Below are positions 26,811 to 35,348 of a stretch of DNA of 64,000 bases, piece by piece. How positions within the stretch are numbered: the first letter of the stretch is position 1; each line of letters opens with the position of its first letter. Source of the stretch: Flammeovirga sp. SJP92 (lineage in GTDB: Bacteria > Bacteroidota > Bacteroidia > Cytophagales > Flammeovirgaceae); the NCBI RefSeq assembly GCF_001583495.1, contig NZ_LQAQ01000061.1, positions 682,001 through 746,000 of the forward strand, read 5' to 3'. The translations under genes and the position numbers were made by a program. The notes under the pieces were generated by a model that did no database searches, was not told where the DNA came from, and worked only from the letters and a program-made list of their open reading frames with translations.

Positions 26811-28808
26811 ATGAAAAAAGATTCGAAGCTATTAAAAATTCTCGATTATCTTGAGGCCAATGAAGCTAAAGAGACGAGAGACTATTATGTTCCTTCTTTA
26901 TGGATGGGACAAGAACAGGGAGCTTCCCACCCTGTCAAAACTAACCCATTTACCTTCTTCAAGAATGCTATCAAGGAGATTACTTCTCCAACTGACGCAT
27001 CTGTAAATTATAACCGTTCTCTTTCTACTTTAAGAAGCCAAATACATGGTTATGGAGGAGATTGGACTTACCAATCTGCATTCTACAATATTTTCCCAAG
27101 ATTGACTACTGCTTATGACCATGACAATGATGGGCATGTAGGGTCTAGTCATCGTATGGATATCACTAGCAGTGATAATGGCTTTAGAGAAACAGGTACT
27201 TTATTAAAATGTATTGCAATCTTAAAATATATCAAAGAATTAGGATGCGATACTGTGTATATGTTGCCAATCACAAGTATTGGTGAAGATGGAAACAGAG
27301 GCGACTTAGGTTCTCCTTATGCAATCAAAGATCAGTATAAGTTAGATGAGAATTTAGCAGATCCACTCATTCCATTTACAGTTGAAGAGCAATTTGAAGC
27401 TTTTGTTGAAGCGGCCCATATGATGGGTATGAGAGTAATCATGGAGTTTGTACTTAGAACTTCTTCTCTTGGTGGTGACTGGGTAAAAACGAACCCTGAG
27501 TGGTTCTACTGGATTGACCGCCATAGAGCTCATGAATACCAAAGCCCTGAGTTTCCAGCCAATGAGTTAGCTGAAATCTTGAAAATCCCTAAAGGTGGCG
27601 GATTCCACTTCGCTCCAAGCAACGAGTACAGGTCATTATTTAAAAAACCACCTACGCCAGAACAAATTCAGGTACAAGACGGTAAGTATGTTGCCTACAC
27701 TGACGAAGGTGAATTGATTATCCCGGGTGCATTTGCGGATTGGCCACCAGATGATATTCAGCCTGCATGGTCTGACGTGACGTACTTGCGTATGTATGAT
27801 TTCCCTTATGATCATGCTCCAAATGATTATAACTACATCGCTTATGATACCATCCGTTATTACAACCCTGAGCTGGCACAGCCTGCACATGTCAATAGAC
27901 CACTTTGGGATAAAATTGCAGGTGTAATACCTCACTACCAATCATTTGGTATTGATGGTGTGATGATCGATATGGGACACGCTCTTCCAAAACCTTTAAT
28001 GGAAGAAATCATTCATGTTGCTCGTAAAAATGACCCTGATTTTGCTTTCTGCGAAGAGAACTTTGATGTGACTCAGGAAAGTAGAGAAGCAGGTTTCAAT
28101 GCTGTATTAGGACATGAGTGGAGAGTAACCTCAAGAGAAAAAAGAGCAGGTATTCAAAGAATTGTTCAAGATTCGAGTGAGCGCCTTGCTTTACCTTACT
28201 ACGGTACTCCTGAAACCCACAACACTCCTCGTGCAATGATGAGAGGTGGCGAGCCACACTGTAGAGTGACTTATGTATTGAATAAGTTCTTGCCAAACTC
28301 TATTCCTTTTATTCATCAAGGATTTGAATTATTGGAAGAGTGGCCTGTCAATACTGGTTTGAACTTCTTGCAGTCAGAAACAGATTACTATAGCCAACAA
28401 AGGTTACCATTGTTCTTCAAATCTGCTTTAAGATGGAACAATGACCATAACCTTATTGGATACATTAAATATATCAACAGTATTTATGATCACTTTGGGT
28501 GGTTGCTAAATAATGTACATTTAAGAGGTAATGAGAAATCTATGAAAATCCATTACCCAGACACTGCTTATGAAAGTGTAATTGGTTTTGAACGTTTTGA
28601 CCCTTGGCATCCTGGACACAGTCTCTTGATTATTGCCAATACAGACTATCAAAACAGTCAAGATTTCTATATCAATGTACCTGGAACCAACAACGGTAAA
28701 TATTGGGATTTCTTAGAAAAGAAAGACTATGAATTTGTCGACAACTGGCTTTCAGCAACACTTCAACCAGGGCAATGTTTAATCCTTGAATTGAAAAAGT
28801 TATTATAA
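26811..28808 (+). CDS. GH13-like alpha-amylase-fold protein with altered catalytic motifs
   Basis: 665 residues, cytoplasmic (no signal peptide). A (beta/alpha)8 barrel typical of GH13 is suggested by VYMLPITSIGEDG (region I), GIDGVMIDMGHALP with nucleophile D387 (region II), FAFCEENFD with E415/E416 (region III) and GTPETHNTPRA (region IV). Two normally invariant positions differ: the Arg two before the nucleophile is M385, and the region IV Asp of NHD is N471 after H470. The nearest family I recall is the GlgE/maltosyltransferase-like branch, where an N-T-P motif also occurs. It could be a divergent enzyme or a non-catalytic binder. Confidence 0.72.
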   Translation: MKKDSKLLKILDYLEANEAKETRDYYVPSLWMGQEQGASHPVKTNPFTFFKNAIKEITSPTDASVNYNRSLSTLRSQIHGYGGDWTYQSAFYNIFPRLTTAYDHDNDGHVGSSHRMDITSSDNGFRETGTLLKCIAILKYIKELGCDTVYMLPITSIGEDGNRGDLGSPYAIKDQYKLDENLADPLIPFTVEEQFEAFVEAAHMMGMRVIMEFVLRTSSLGGDWVKTNPEWFYWIDRHRAHEYQSPEFPANELAEILKIPKGGGFHFAPSNEYRSLFKKPPTPEQIQVQDGKYVAYTDEGELIIPGAFADWPPDDIQPAWSDVTYLRMYDFPYDHAPNDYNYIAYDTIRYYNPELAQPAHVNRPLWDKIAGVIPHYQSFGIDGVMIDMGHALPKPLMEEIIHVARKNDPDFAFCEENFDVTQESREAGFNAVLGHEWRVTSREKRAGIQRIVQDSSERLALPYYGTPETHNTPRAMMRGGEPHCRVTYVLNKFLPNSIPFIHQGFELLEEWPVNTGLNFLQSETDYYSQQRLPLFFKSALRWNNDHNLIGYIKYINSIYDHFGWLLNNVHLRGNEKSMKIHYPDTAYESVIGFERFDPWHPGHSLLIIANTDYQNSQDFYINVPGTNNGKYWDFLEKKDYEFVDNWLSATLQPGQCLILELKKLL

Positions 28809-28830
28809 TCACCTTTTTATAGTAACGAAC

Positions 28831-28866
28831 ATAGGCTACTGATAATCAGTAGCCTATTTTTGTTTT
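28831..28866 (+). terminator. terminator after the GH13-like gene
   Basis: ATAGGCTACTGA (28831-28842)/TCAGTAGCCTAT (28846-28857), perfect 12-bp stem followed by TTTTTGTTTT. Confidence 0.92.
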
Positions 28867-28930
28867 AGACGTAATTATTACGGTTTACTTATGTTCACAG
28901 AATGTTATTTTCTTGTTAGTGTTTAAACAT

Positions 28931-28938
28931 TACATTTG
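28931..28938 (+). promoter_or_regulatory. -7 box upstream of the barrel-protein gene
   Basis: TACATTTG matches TAnnTTTG. An in-frame TTG at 28936 lies inside this box, so translation cannot begin there; the ATG at 28963, after CAGGAAA, is the likely start. Confidence 0.6.
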
Positions 28939-28962
28939 CTCCTTAATCAAACAAACAGGAAA

Positions 28963-29574
28963 ATGAAAGTAACAAGTTATGTTGTTAGCTTATTAGTATT
29001 GTTTTTTGCTAATCAATCTTTCGCACAATCGCATTTCGGATCAGAAACAAATGAATCAGATCACATCTCTACAAAAACAACTATTCACCACCAAGAAGAA
29101 GAAAATTTTAAAAGGCACAAGTTAGCCATTTACATGGGGTACACTTATATCCCTCAAGCTATTCCAACTCATGAAGGGTTATTAGTCCCAACTTTCGGAT
29201 TAGATTACACATTTAGAATTTCTGAAAAATGGGCCGTTGGGCTTATCAACGATATTGAGATTGCTCAATATATGGTAGAAGTCAAAAATGGTAGTGGCCA
29301 TGAAGATCACGGTCATCTTGAAGCTCTAGAAAGAGAGTACGCTTATGTAGGTTCACTTGTTGTTTTTTACTCTCCATGGGAAGGCTGGAACATAGGTGCC
29401 GGACCAGGTATTGAAATTGAGAGAAACAAAAACCTTTTTGTAGGAAAATTTATCTTTGAAAAAGAGTTCAAACTCCACGACGGATGGGAACTTTCGCCCA
29501 ATTTTCAGTATGATATAAAAGAAAAATTATATGATACTTGGACTTTTGGAGTTTCTATTGGAAAAAGGTTCTAG
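28963..29574 (+). CDS. secreted outer-membrane beta-barrel-like protein
   Basis: 203 residues from the ATG at 28963. A signal peptide (about 1-22, ending NQSFAQ) is followed by a His-rich linker (EDHGH occurs later too). The remainder alternates hydrophobic and polar residues in short strands (LAIYMGYTYIP, GLDYTFRISEKWAVGL) and ends TFGVSIGKRF with a terminal Phe, as in outer-membrane barrels. I do not recognise a named family. The His-rich segments could bind metal, but that is speculative. The gene is followed by a strong terminator that abuts the next start codon. Confidence 0.65.
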   Translation: MKVTSYVVSLLVLFFANQSFAQSHFGSETNESDHISTKTTIHHQEEENFKRHKLAIYMGYTYIPQAIPTHEGLLVPTFGLDYTFRISEKWAVGLINDIEIAQYMVEVKNGSGHEDHGHLEALEREYAYVGSLVVFYSPWEGWNIGAGPGIEIERNKNLFVGKFIFEKEFKLHDGWELSPNFQYDIKEKLYDTWTFGVSIGKRF

Positions 29575-29592
29575 GAATGAAGATTCTTAAAG

Positions 29593-29635
29593 AAAAAGTT
29601 GTTAGTTTTGTTAAATAATACTAACAACTTTTTTT
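29593..29635 (+). terminator. terminator abutting the next start codon
   Basis: AAAAAGTTGTTAGT (29593-29606)/ACTAACAACTTTTT (29620-29633), perfect 14-bp stem with T-run. It ends 2 nt before the ATG of the DUF2490 gene. TAGTTTTG at 29603-29610 inside the hairpin matches a -7 promoter box. Confidence 0.85.
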
Positions 29636-30337
29636 ATGAAACAACTAAATAAAGGACTACTTATAATTGTCTTTTCTATTCTATCTTTTACCTCTATTAA
29701 ACTAAATGCGCAAGATGTAAGTGACAACAGACTTTGGCTTCATTACTTTAACAGTGTCAGTTTATCAGACAATTGGTCTATAGATACTGATGCCGCTTAT
29801 ATGGCCATGTTCGACAAGCCTGTTGACAGATTTCAGATTCGCTCTGGTTTAAAAAGGAAGGTCAACAAAAATTTATCAATCAGATTTGGTTTAGGGTATT
29901 TTTATGTATTTGGAGAGGAAGATTCCAAACTTCATGAAATCAGACCAATGCAAGATTTTATTGGCACTCATAACCTTACTGCCGATAAGAAGTTATTCAT
30001 CAAACAAAGACTCCGTTTTGAGCAACAGATATTTAGTGCAACACTAAATGAAACAGAAGAAAACGAAGTGGACTACAGAATGAGATATTCTTTCATTCTA
30101 AGAAAAAAATTAGAGAATTGGATTTTTGGTTTTGGTACCGAAGCTTTTATCAACCTTGAAAACAAGGAGGATAACCCCCTCTTTAATAAAAACCGTACGA
30201 TTGCTCTCGTGAATAGAACGATAAGCAGTCATGTAAGCCTTGAAGCTCAGTACATAAGAGAAGATTCTTTTAGAAAAGGTCAAGGTTCCCATCATCATGC
30301 TGACTTGCTAAGAGTGGCAGTCAGACACAAAATTTAA
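29636..30337 (+). CDS. DUF2490 outer-membrane protein
   Basis: 233 residues with a signal peptide (about 1-25, ending LNAQ). Features of DUF2490 include LWLHYFNSVSLSDNW at the start of the mature part, RSGLKRKVNKNLSIRFGLGYF, EIRPMQDF and LRFEQQIF. These suggest amphipathic strands of a small barrel with an outer-membrane location. The function of the family is unknown. The ATG follows the preceding terminator by 2 nt, so its own transcription probably starts inside or just after that hairpin. Confidence 0.78.
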   Translation: MKQLNKGLLIIVFSILSFTSIKLNAQDVSDNRLWLHYFNSVSLSDNWSIDTDAAYMAMFDKPVDRFQIRSGLKRKVNKNLSIRFGLGYFYVFGEEDSKLHEIRPMQDFIGTHNLTADKKLFIKQRLRFEQQIFSATLNETEENEVDYRMRYSFILRKKLENWIFGFGTEAFINLENKEDNPLFNKNRTIALVNRTISSHVSLEAQYIREDSFRKGQGSHHHADLLRVAVRHKI

Positions 30338-30351
30338 GAAAGGTTATTTCA

Positions 30352-30391
30352 AAAAATAAGCCCCGAAAAATTAATTTCTGGGCTTATTTTT
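30352..30391. terminator. bidirectional terminator
   Basis: AAAAATAAGCCC (30352-30363)/GGGCTTATTTTT (30380-30391), perfect 12-bp stem between convergent genes. It ends exactly at the stop codon of the ArsC-like gene. Confidence 0.88.
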
Positions 30392-30784
30392 TTAAGCAAA
30401 AACTTCCTCGTTTTCCTCATGGGATTGTGAGAGGTCTTCTAAACTTGGATCAATAAAGATGTCATTCTCTAAAATCACAATGGGAGTTTTAAGTAACGAA
30501 GGGAAATCCCGCAAAGTTCGAAGAAGTACAAAAGCACTCATTTCAGTAAGATCTTCTGCAAAACATCTATACCAAGGTGAAGCGGTATTGATTAATGCTC
30601 TAGTTGGTTTTAGTTCAATATTCTCCATAATATGGATTAAATATTTTTCAGAAACAGGACACACATTGATTTCGATTTCACGAATAGCGTGGTTTTTGTT
30701 TCTGAGGTCATTGATGAAGAACTGTTGGTTTGGTGCGTTGCTGTCATAAATGACAATTGGGTGGTTGAGCTTTAAATGTGACAT
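30392..30784 (-). CDS. ArsC/Spx-like thioredoxin-fold protein lacking the catalytic Cys
   Basis: About 130 residues from the ATG at 30784; a TTG at 30826 could extend it by 14. The pattern resembles the ArsC family: IVIYDSN near the N-terminus, then MENIELKPTRALINTASPWYR (by position about 50-70) and FPSLLKTPIVILENDI at about 97-112, close to the 'xLLKRPIVxD' ending of ArsC/Spx proteins. Canonical members carry Cys in the N-terminal loop (P-x-C-x-x-x-R); here it reads SNAPNQQFF with no Cys. Arsenate reductase activity is therefore unlikely. Remote homology only. Confidence 0.55.
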   Translation of the reverse strand: MSHLKLNHPIVIYDSNAPNQQFFINDLRNKNHAIREIEINVCPVSEKYLIHIMENIELKPTRALINTASPWYRCFAEDLTEMSAFVLLRTLRDFPSLLKTPIVILENDIFIDPSLEDLSQSHEENEEVFA

Positions 30785-30826
30785 GGTGATGGGTTGTTTA
30801 TTGGATTTTGTTTTTCTTTCATCCAA

Positions 30827-31166
30827 AAGTTAACGAAAATATGAACAATTATTAACATACACTGATCACTGCAACTTACTGACATTTATCATCTTACAAC
30901 TGATTTAAGAAGCCAAGTATATTTATTCACATTGTTATCCTACAATTACTTTTTTTATAAAACGTGAAACAACACCGCTATTAACAGCATTTTTTCATTG
31001 TGCTCACAAAAAATAAAATCGAATAATTTTAAAAGTAAATTTTGACTCAATACGTATTGAACGTGAAAAATAGTTTTTAGAAATAGTTTTATTCTTTCAT
31101 TAGTAAGTCAGTTTTGGATCAACTATATTCATCAAATTAATAAAAAAATATAACCTTTTCAAGTAC
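30827..31166. other. AT-rich gene-free leader of the LysR gene
   Basis: About 340-380 bp separating divergent genes. No ORF or terminator is visible. It holds GTCAGTTTTGG near 31110, a one-off match to the -7 box, and probably the regulatory sites of the LysR/YeiH pair. Confidence 0.45.
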
Positions 31167-32069
31167 ATGAAATCACACTTCCGCCTACATGTTTTTTATG
31201 AAGTAGTTCAACGACAAAGCTTTACTAAAGCTGCTGAGGCACTACAAATATCTCAGCCTGCAGTAACAAAACATGTAAGAGCATTGGAAGAGGAATATAA
31301 AGTGCCATTGCTGGAAAGAAAAGGTGTGATTATTCATATTACTCCCGCAGGTGAAGTACTCAAAAGCTACTGTGAAAAAATCTTTGGATTAGAACGTCAA
31401 TTAAAATTTGAGATTGATGCCATCAGAGAAAACCAAGGCGGAACAATACGTATTGGAGCGAGTACAACGATTGCTCAATATATCATCCCTAAAGTCATTG
31501 CCTCTTTCCAACAGAAAGTAAAGGATGTCAATATTGAAATTAAAAGTGGCAATACTGAAGCCATTGAAAACTGGCTGATCGATGACATTATTGATCTAGG
31601 CATGATTGAAGGTTCTCCACATAGAGGCGGGTTGAAATACATTCCTTTCCTTAAAGATGAATTAGTGGTAGTATGCTCTACAAAGTTTCATAAAGGACAC
31701 AAAAGTTCATTGACTATAAAAGAGTTTTTGAAGAAGCCTTTTGTGATAAGAGAACAAGGAAGTGGCACTCGAAAAATCATCAAAGATGCTCTGGAAGACA
31801 AAGGACTTCATGAAGATGATCTTACCATTGCCATGCAATTAGACTCGACAGAGAGTATCAAAAGATATATTGAAGCCTCTCCAAACTATGCACTTTTGTC
31901 CATTTATTCTATTCTTGAAGAATTGAATCGAGATCAATTACAAATTATAGATTTAGAAGATTTTGAAATCGACCGTGATCTTCATTTTGTAATAAAGGAA
32001 GGTGGTTCTATTGGGTTAGGCACCACTTTTATGGATTACGCAATGCTCCATTATAACAAAAAGTTATAG
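31167..32069 (+). CDS. LysR-family transcriptional regulator
   Basis: 300 residues. The N-terminal winged helix has 'VVQRQSFTKAAEALQISQPAVTKHVRALE' by position about 12-40, with the LysR signature. The effector domain (about 90-300) begins RIGASTTIAQYIIP. It lies 45-66 nt upstream of yeiH on the same strand. YeiH/sulfate-exporter genes are often paired with such LysR proteins (compare CysB/YeiE), suggesting that it senses a sulfur compound or related signal and controls yeiH; the pairing is seen, the ligand is inferred. Confidence 0.93.
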   Translation: MKSHFRLHVFYEVVQRQSFTKAAEALQISQPAVTKHVRALEEEYKVPLLERKGVIIHITPAGEVLKSYCEKIFGLERQLKFEIDAIRENQGGTIRIGASTTIAQYIIPKVIASFQQKVKDVNIEIKSGNTEAIENWLIDDIIDLGMIEGSPHRGGLKYIPFLKDELVVVCSTKFHKGHKSSLTIKEFLKKPFVIREQGSGTRKIIKDALEDKGLHEDDLTIAMQLDSTESIKRYIEASPNYALLSIYSILEELNRDQLQIIDLEDFEIDRDLHFVIKEGGSIGLGTTFMDYAMLHYNKKL

Positions 32070-32135
32070 ACTATTCATTTTCTTCATTCATTTTGATGTC
32101 AATACTTATGACATTTGTATTGTTATCAAAAGAAT

Positions 32136-33074
32136 ATGAAAATGAAAAAGTCTAATCAAAGTAACAAAATTGTATATGTCGTTTTAGCCTTATTGACTTT
32201 AACCCCATGGGTAACGCCAGCCATGTCATTATTTGCCGGAATTATCTTTGCCCTACTATTCAAAATACCTAACCCAACTCTCAATAAAAACTTAAGTAAT
32301 AATTTAATGAAATGGTCAGTTGTTTTCCTCGGCTTCGGTTTAAATGCCGTAGATGCTATGAAAACAGGAAGCGAAGGATCATTAATTACCTTTAGTAGTA
32401 TTGCTCTGACATTAACCTTTGGTGCTTACATCGGTAAAAAGCTTGGTTTGGATAAAACCATTTACCGATTGATTGCATCGGGTACTGCTATTTGTGGCGG
32501 TAGTGCCATTGCTGCTATGGCTCCTGCTTTAAAAGCCGATCAGCATCAGATCTCAGTGGCTATGGCTACTGTATTTATCTTGAATGCTGTTGCACTAGTG
32601 GCCTTTCCTGTGGTTGGTGAATACTTTCAATTATCACAAACACAATTTGGATGGTGGGCTGCACTTGCCATTCATGATACAAGTGCCGTAGTAGGTGCGG
32701 CGGCCAAATATGGAGAAGAAGCTCTTCAAATTGCAACAACAGTGAAGTTAACAAGGGCATTATGGATTGTACCTATTTCACTCATTGCCGCATTCTCACA
32801 AAAAGGGAAAATGAGCTTTAAAACAATGCCTATTTTCATTTTAGGTTTCATTGTAGCAATGCTAATCAATTCTTATGTACCAGGGGCTGAAGCTTTTGCT
32901 CCATTATGTAAATTCATTGCTCACAAAGGTCTTTCATTAGCCTTATTTACTGTAGGTTGTACAATGGACGTATCAAGTGTAAAACATGTAGGTACGCGAC
33001 CTATGTACCAAGGTATTGCACTTTGGGTCATTGTTTCTTCAATATCATTATACGCTGTAATTCATCTCTTTTAA
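32136..33074 (+). CDS. yeiH: YeiH/UPF0324 family membrane transporter
   Basis: About 312 residues from the ATG at 32136 (a second ATG is at 32142). There are eight to ten hydrophobic segments. Motifs include SLFAGIIFALLF, WSVVFLGFGLNA, the SGTAICGGSAIAAMAP block (about 117-132) and HDTSAVVGAAAKYGEEAL (about 182-199), all typical of the YeiH family of putative sulfate/sulfite or taurine-linked exporters. It follows the LysR gene on the same strand and ends at a terminator. Transport substrate is unproven for the family. Confidence 0.9.
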   Translation: MKMKKSNQSNKIVYVVLALLTLTPWVTPAMSLFAGIIFALLFKIPNPTLNKNLSNNLMKWSVVFLGFGLNAVDAMKTGSEGSLITFSSIALTLTFGAYIGKKLGLDKTIYRLIASGTAICGGSAIAAMAPALKADQHQISVAMATVFILNAVALVAFPVVGEYFQLSQTQFGWWAALAIHDTSAVVGAAAKYGEEALQIATTVKLTRALWIVPISLIAAFSQKGKMSFKTMPIFILGFIVAMLINSYVPGAEAFAPLCKFIAHKGLSLALFTVGCTMDVSSVKHVGTRPMYQGIALWVIVSSISLYAVIHLF

Positions 33075-33093
33075 AGAGAATTAGCCCAATATC

Positions 33094-33129
33094 AAATCCC
33101 TGCAATAGTCTTATTGTCAGGGATTTTCT
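33094..33129 (+). terminator. terminator after yeiH
   Basis: AAATCCCTGCAATA (33094-33107)/TATTGTCAGGGATTT (33112-33126 region) with one bulged T, followed by TTCTT. Confidence 0.75.
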
Positions 33130-33173
33130 TATATTTATAGGAGTACCAATTAAAAGCAACCCAATCATTATCA

Positions 33174-34856
33174 ATGAAAAAAAAGTACCTTCTCTTTTCA
33201 ATCTTCATTATTCTAATTACCCTCATTGTATTTCTTTTTTCTACAGGCCATAAAAGACTTGAAGAGTTTGCTGCTCAGTCGCTCAAAGAAGTGGCTCTCG
33301 GAAAAAATGGAAAAGGCTATTTTGTCAACTTTCAAGAGTTCACCATTGAATGGACCAACAGTAAAATAACAGCTACGGGTATCAGTATCATTCCTCATAT
33401 CAATCAAGAAAAAGATAGTTGGGTAAACGGCACTGTTGACACTTTAATGATCGATTTTTCGAACCTTTATCTTGGTGCTCTTTCTAAAAATATTACGATT
33501 GATAATTTTAGAATTGTACACCCTAACTTCCAGTATTTCTGGAAAGAAACTCCTACAGTTCAAAAAAAGAAAAAACACAACCCTATTCCAAAGTTTGATG
33601 CGCTGAGAGCTCGTTTATCTAAAATTGGCATTCATTCTATCAGTATTTTAAACACGGAGTTAAACGGCTATATGGTAACCAACAACTACCGCCATCTTCA
33701 TATTTTTCATACCACACAAAACTTTGTAATTGAAGGATTAAAATTCAATTTAGATTCTATTGATAATAAAAATAAGGTAGTAGACCTTGAAAAGTTCTAC
33801 TTCTCCTGCGGGCCTACTTTTATGAGGGGAAATAAGGATTTGTATCAATATAAATTTGATACTCTTTTCATCAGCAATCAAAGAGACTTTTTCAAATTGG
33901 GCGGAGTAAAGCTATCTCCTCAATACAGTGATGAAAGTTTTTTTAGGATAGTAGGTAAACAAACAGATCGGTTTATTGTAGAAATAAAGTCAGTGGAAGG
34001 CCATGGATTATTAGAAAAAGAACTTTTCAATCAGGACCGCTTTCACCTTGAACAAATTACAGTAGATTCTCTAAGAGCCAATATCTACAGAGATAAAAAC
34101 TATGATGAGGATAGTACTGTAATTAAAAAATTGCCACACCACATGATCAAAGAACTTGATTTTCAATTAGCTATTGATCAACTGGAGTTAAAAAACAGTC
34201 AACTTACTTACCAAGAAAAAAGTAAAGAAGCCGATCAAGCTGGAATTCTTCCTATTACGAATATTAATGGTGTTATTACCGATATCAGTAACTCCGACGA
34301 AAATATCATTCAAGTCGACCTATCTGTTAAGCTTTTGGATAAAGCTAATTCAACGTTACATATCGATGTATTTTTAGACCAAAAGGAACCGTATTTCATG
34401 AATGCAAAAGGTCATATAGATGCTTTTTCTCTATTAGCCCTCAATCAATTCACTCAACCGAATATGGGTGTTCTTTTTCAGAAAGGACAAGCTACAACCA
34501 TTGACTTCAATGCTCAATTAAACGATTCTATTGGAAGAGGGAACTTGGATTTTTTCTATCAGGATTTAAAAATTAAAATCACTGGAAAGAATGACAATAA
34601 ATCAAATGTGATAGAATCTATTGCTGGGTTTGCCGCCAATAACCTAGTCCACCGATACAATTTGAAACAAAGAAAACCAAGACACGGTCCATTGTATTAC
34701 AAACGTACTCCCTATAAATCATTTATACATTACCTGATTCATACCGTAATGTCTGGTGCTCAAACCGCTGTAATTGGTACTTATGGGCAACTCCCTGATG
34801 ATGAAAAGAAAGCCTATAAACACAACAAAAGACAAAAAAATAAGAAGACGCATTAA
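33174..34856 (+). CDS. AsmA-like/DUF748-type membrane-anchored protein
   Basis: 560 residues. One N-terminal transmembrane helix (about 4-22) anchors a large periplasmic part. This part is rich in alternating strands and contains repeated 'IDNFRIVHPNFQYFW' and 'LGTPITNINGVITDIS'-like segments, as in the AsmA/TamB-related family. The C-terminal 80 residues are basic, ending KHNKRQKNKK. I cannot place it in a named subfamily. Relatives shuttle phospholipids or assist outer-membrane assembly; that is inference. It stops 2 nt before the stop of the convergent YjbQ gene. Confidence 0.5.
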   Translation: MKKKYLLFSIFIILITLIVFLFSTGHKRLEEFAAQSLKEVALGKNGKGYFVNFQEFTIEWTNSKITATGISIIPHINQEKDSWVNGTVDTLMIDFSNLYLGALSKNITIDNFRIVHPNFQYFWKETPTVQKKKKHNPIPKFDALRARLSKIGIHSISILNTELNGYMVTNNYRHLHIFHTTQNFVIEGLKFNLDSIDNKNKVVDLEKFYFSCGPTFMRGNKDLYQYKFDTLFISNQRDFFKLGGVKLSPQYSDESFFRIVGKQTDRFIVEIKSVEGHGLLEKELFNQDRFHLEQITVDSLRANIYRDKNYDEDSTVIKKLPHHMIKELDFQLAIDQLELKNSQLTYQEKSKEADQAGILPITNINGVITDISNSDENIIQVDLSVKLLDKANSTLHIDVFLDQKEPYFMNAKGHIDAFSLLALNQFTQPNMGVLFQKGQATTIDFNAQLNDSIGRGNLDFFYQDLKIKITGKNDNKSNVIESIAGFAANNLVHRYNLKQRKPRHGPLYYKRTPYKSFIHYLIHTVMSGAQTAVIGTYGQLPDDEKKAYKHNKRQKNKKTH

Positions 34857-34858
34857 CT

Positions 34859-35275
34859 TTACTCTCCTATAAAAGTAAGTACCAGCCTCCTACTTCCTCC
34901 TCGGTTTCTATGTTCACCAAGGTAAATCCCCTGCCAAGTGCCTAATAATGGTCTTCCATTACCAATAGGCAATGACACACTGCTTCCTAATGTTGATGCT
35001 TTCAAATGTGCAGGCATATCATCTGCCCCTTCATAAGTATGCTCATAATAAGGTGCATTTTCTGGATAAACTTTGTTGAAATGAGATTCAAAATCGGTTC
35101 TTACTGAAGGATCTGCATTTTCATTGATGGTCAATGAAGCGGAGGTGTGTTGAATAAATACTTGTAAGATACCACTTCTCCCCTTTAATTCAGGAATTTG
35201 ATCCAACACCTCGTCTGTGATAATATGATAACCTCTAATATAAGGTCTTAATGAAATTGTTTTTTGAATAACCAT
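34859..35275 (-). CDS. YjbQ/UPF0047 family protein
   Basis: 138 residues, full length. Family hallmarks are LQVFIQHTSASLTINENAD (about 40-58, with the conserved H-T-S-A), 'YEHTYEGADDMPAHLKASTLGSSVSLPI' by position 77-104 (D-D-M-P-A-H-L-K) and GTWQGIYLGEHR. Databases call it 'secondary thiamine-phosphate synthase enzyme' on weak evidence; structures show a metal site from these His and Asp residues. The true substrate is unknown. It is convergent with the AsmA-like gene. Confidence 0.9.
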   Translation of the reverse strand: MVIQKTISLRPYIRGYHIITDEVLDQIPELKGRSGILQVFIQHTSASLTINENADPSVRTDFESHFNKVYPENAPYYEHTYEGADDMPAHLKASTLGSSVSLPIGNGRPLLGTWQGIYLGEHRNRGGSRRLVLTFIGE

Positions 35276-35290
35276 GTGTCAAAAATAAAA

Positions 35291-35320
35291 AAACTGTATG
35301 AGTTACTTCCCATACAGTTT
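35291..35320 (-). terminator. terminator after the TlpA-like gene
   Basis: AAACTGTATG (35291-35300)/CATACAGTTT (35311-35320), perfect stem. A T-run follows on the minus strand (plus-strand A-run before 35291). Confidence 0.85.
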
Positions 35321-35348
35321 AATTATTTATTGCTATTGGAGTAATTGT

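Noticed and set aside
28936-28962. TTG start extending the barrel protein by nine residues
   Set aside because: The codon lies inside the TACATTTG promoter box, so it would not be transcribed; ATG 28963 begins a clean signal peptide.
30956-30971. parS-like half site (ending ACGTGAAACA)
   Set aside because: Only the right half matches the known parS consensus; the left half has three mismatches, and it is 30 kb from parAB. No second copy was found.
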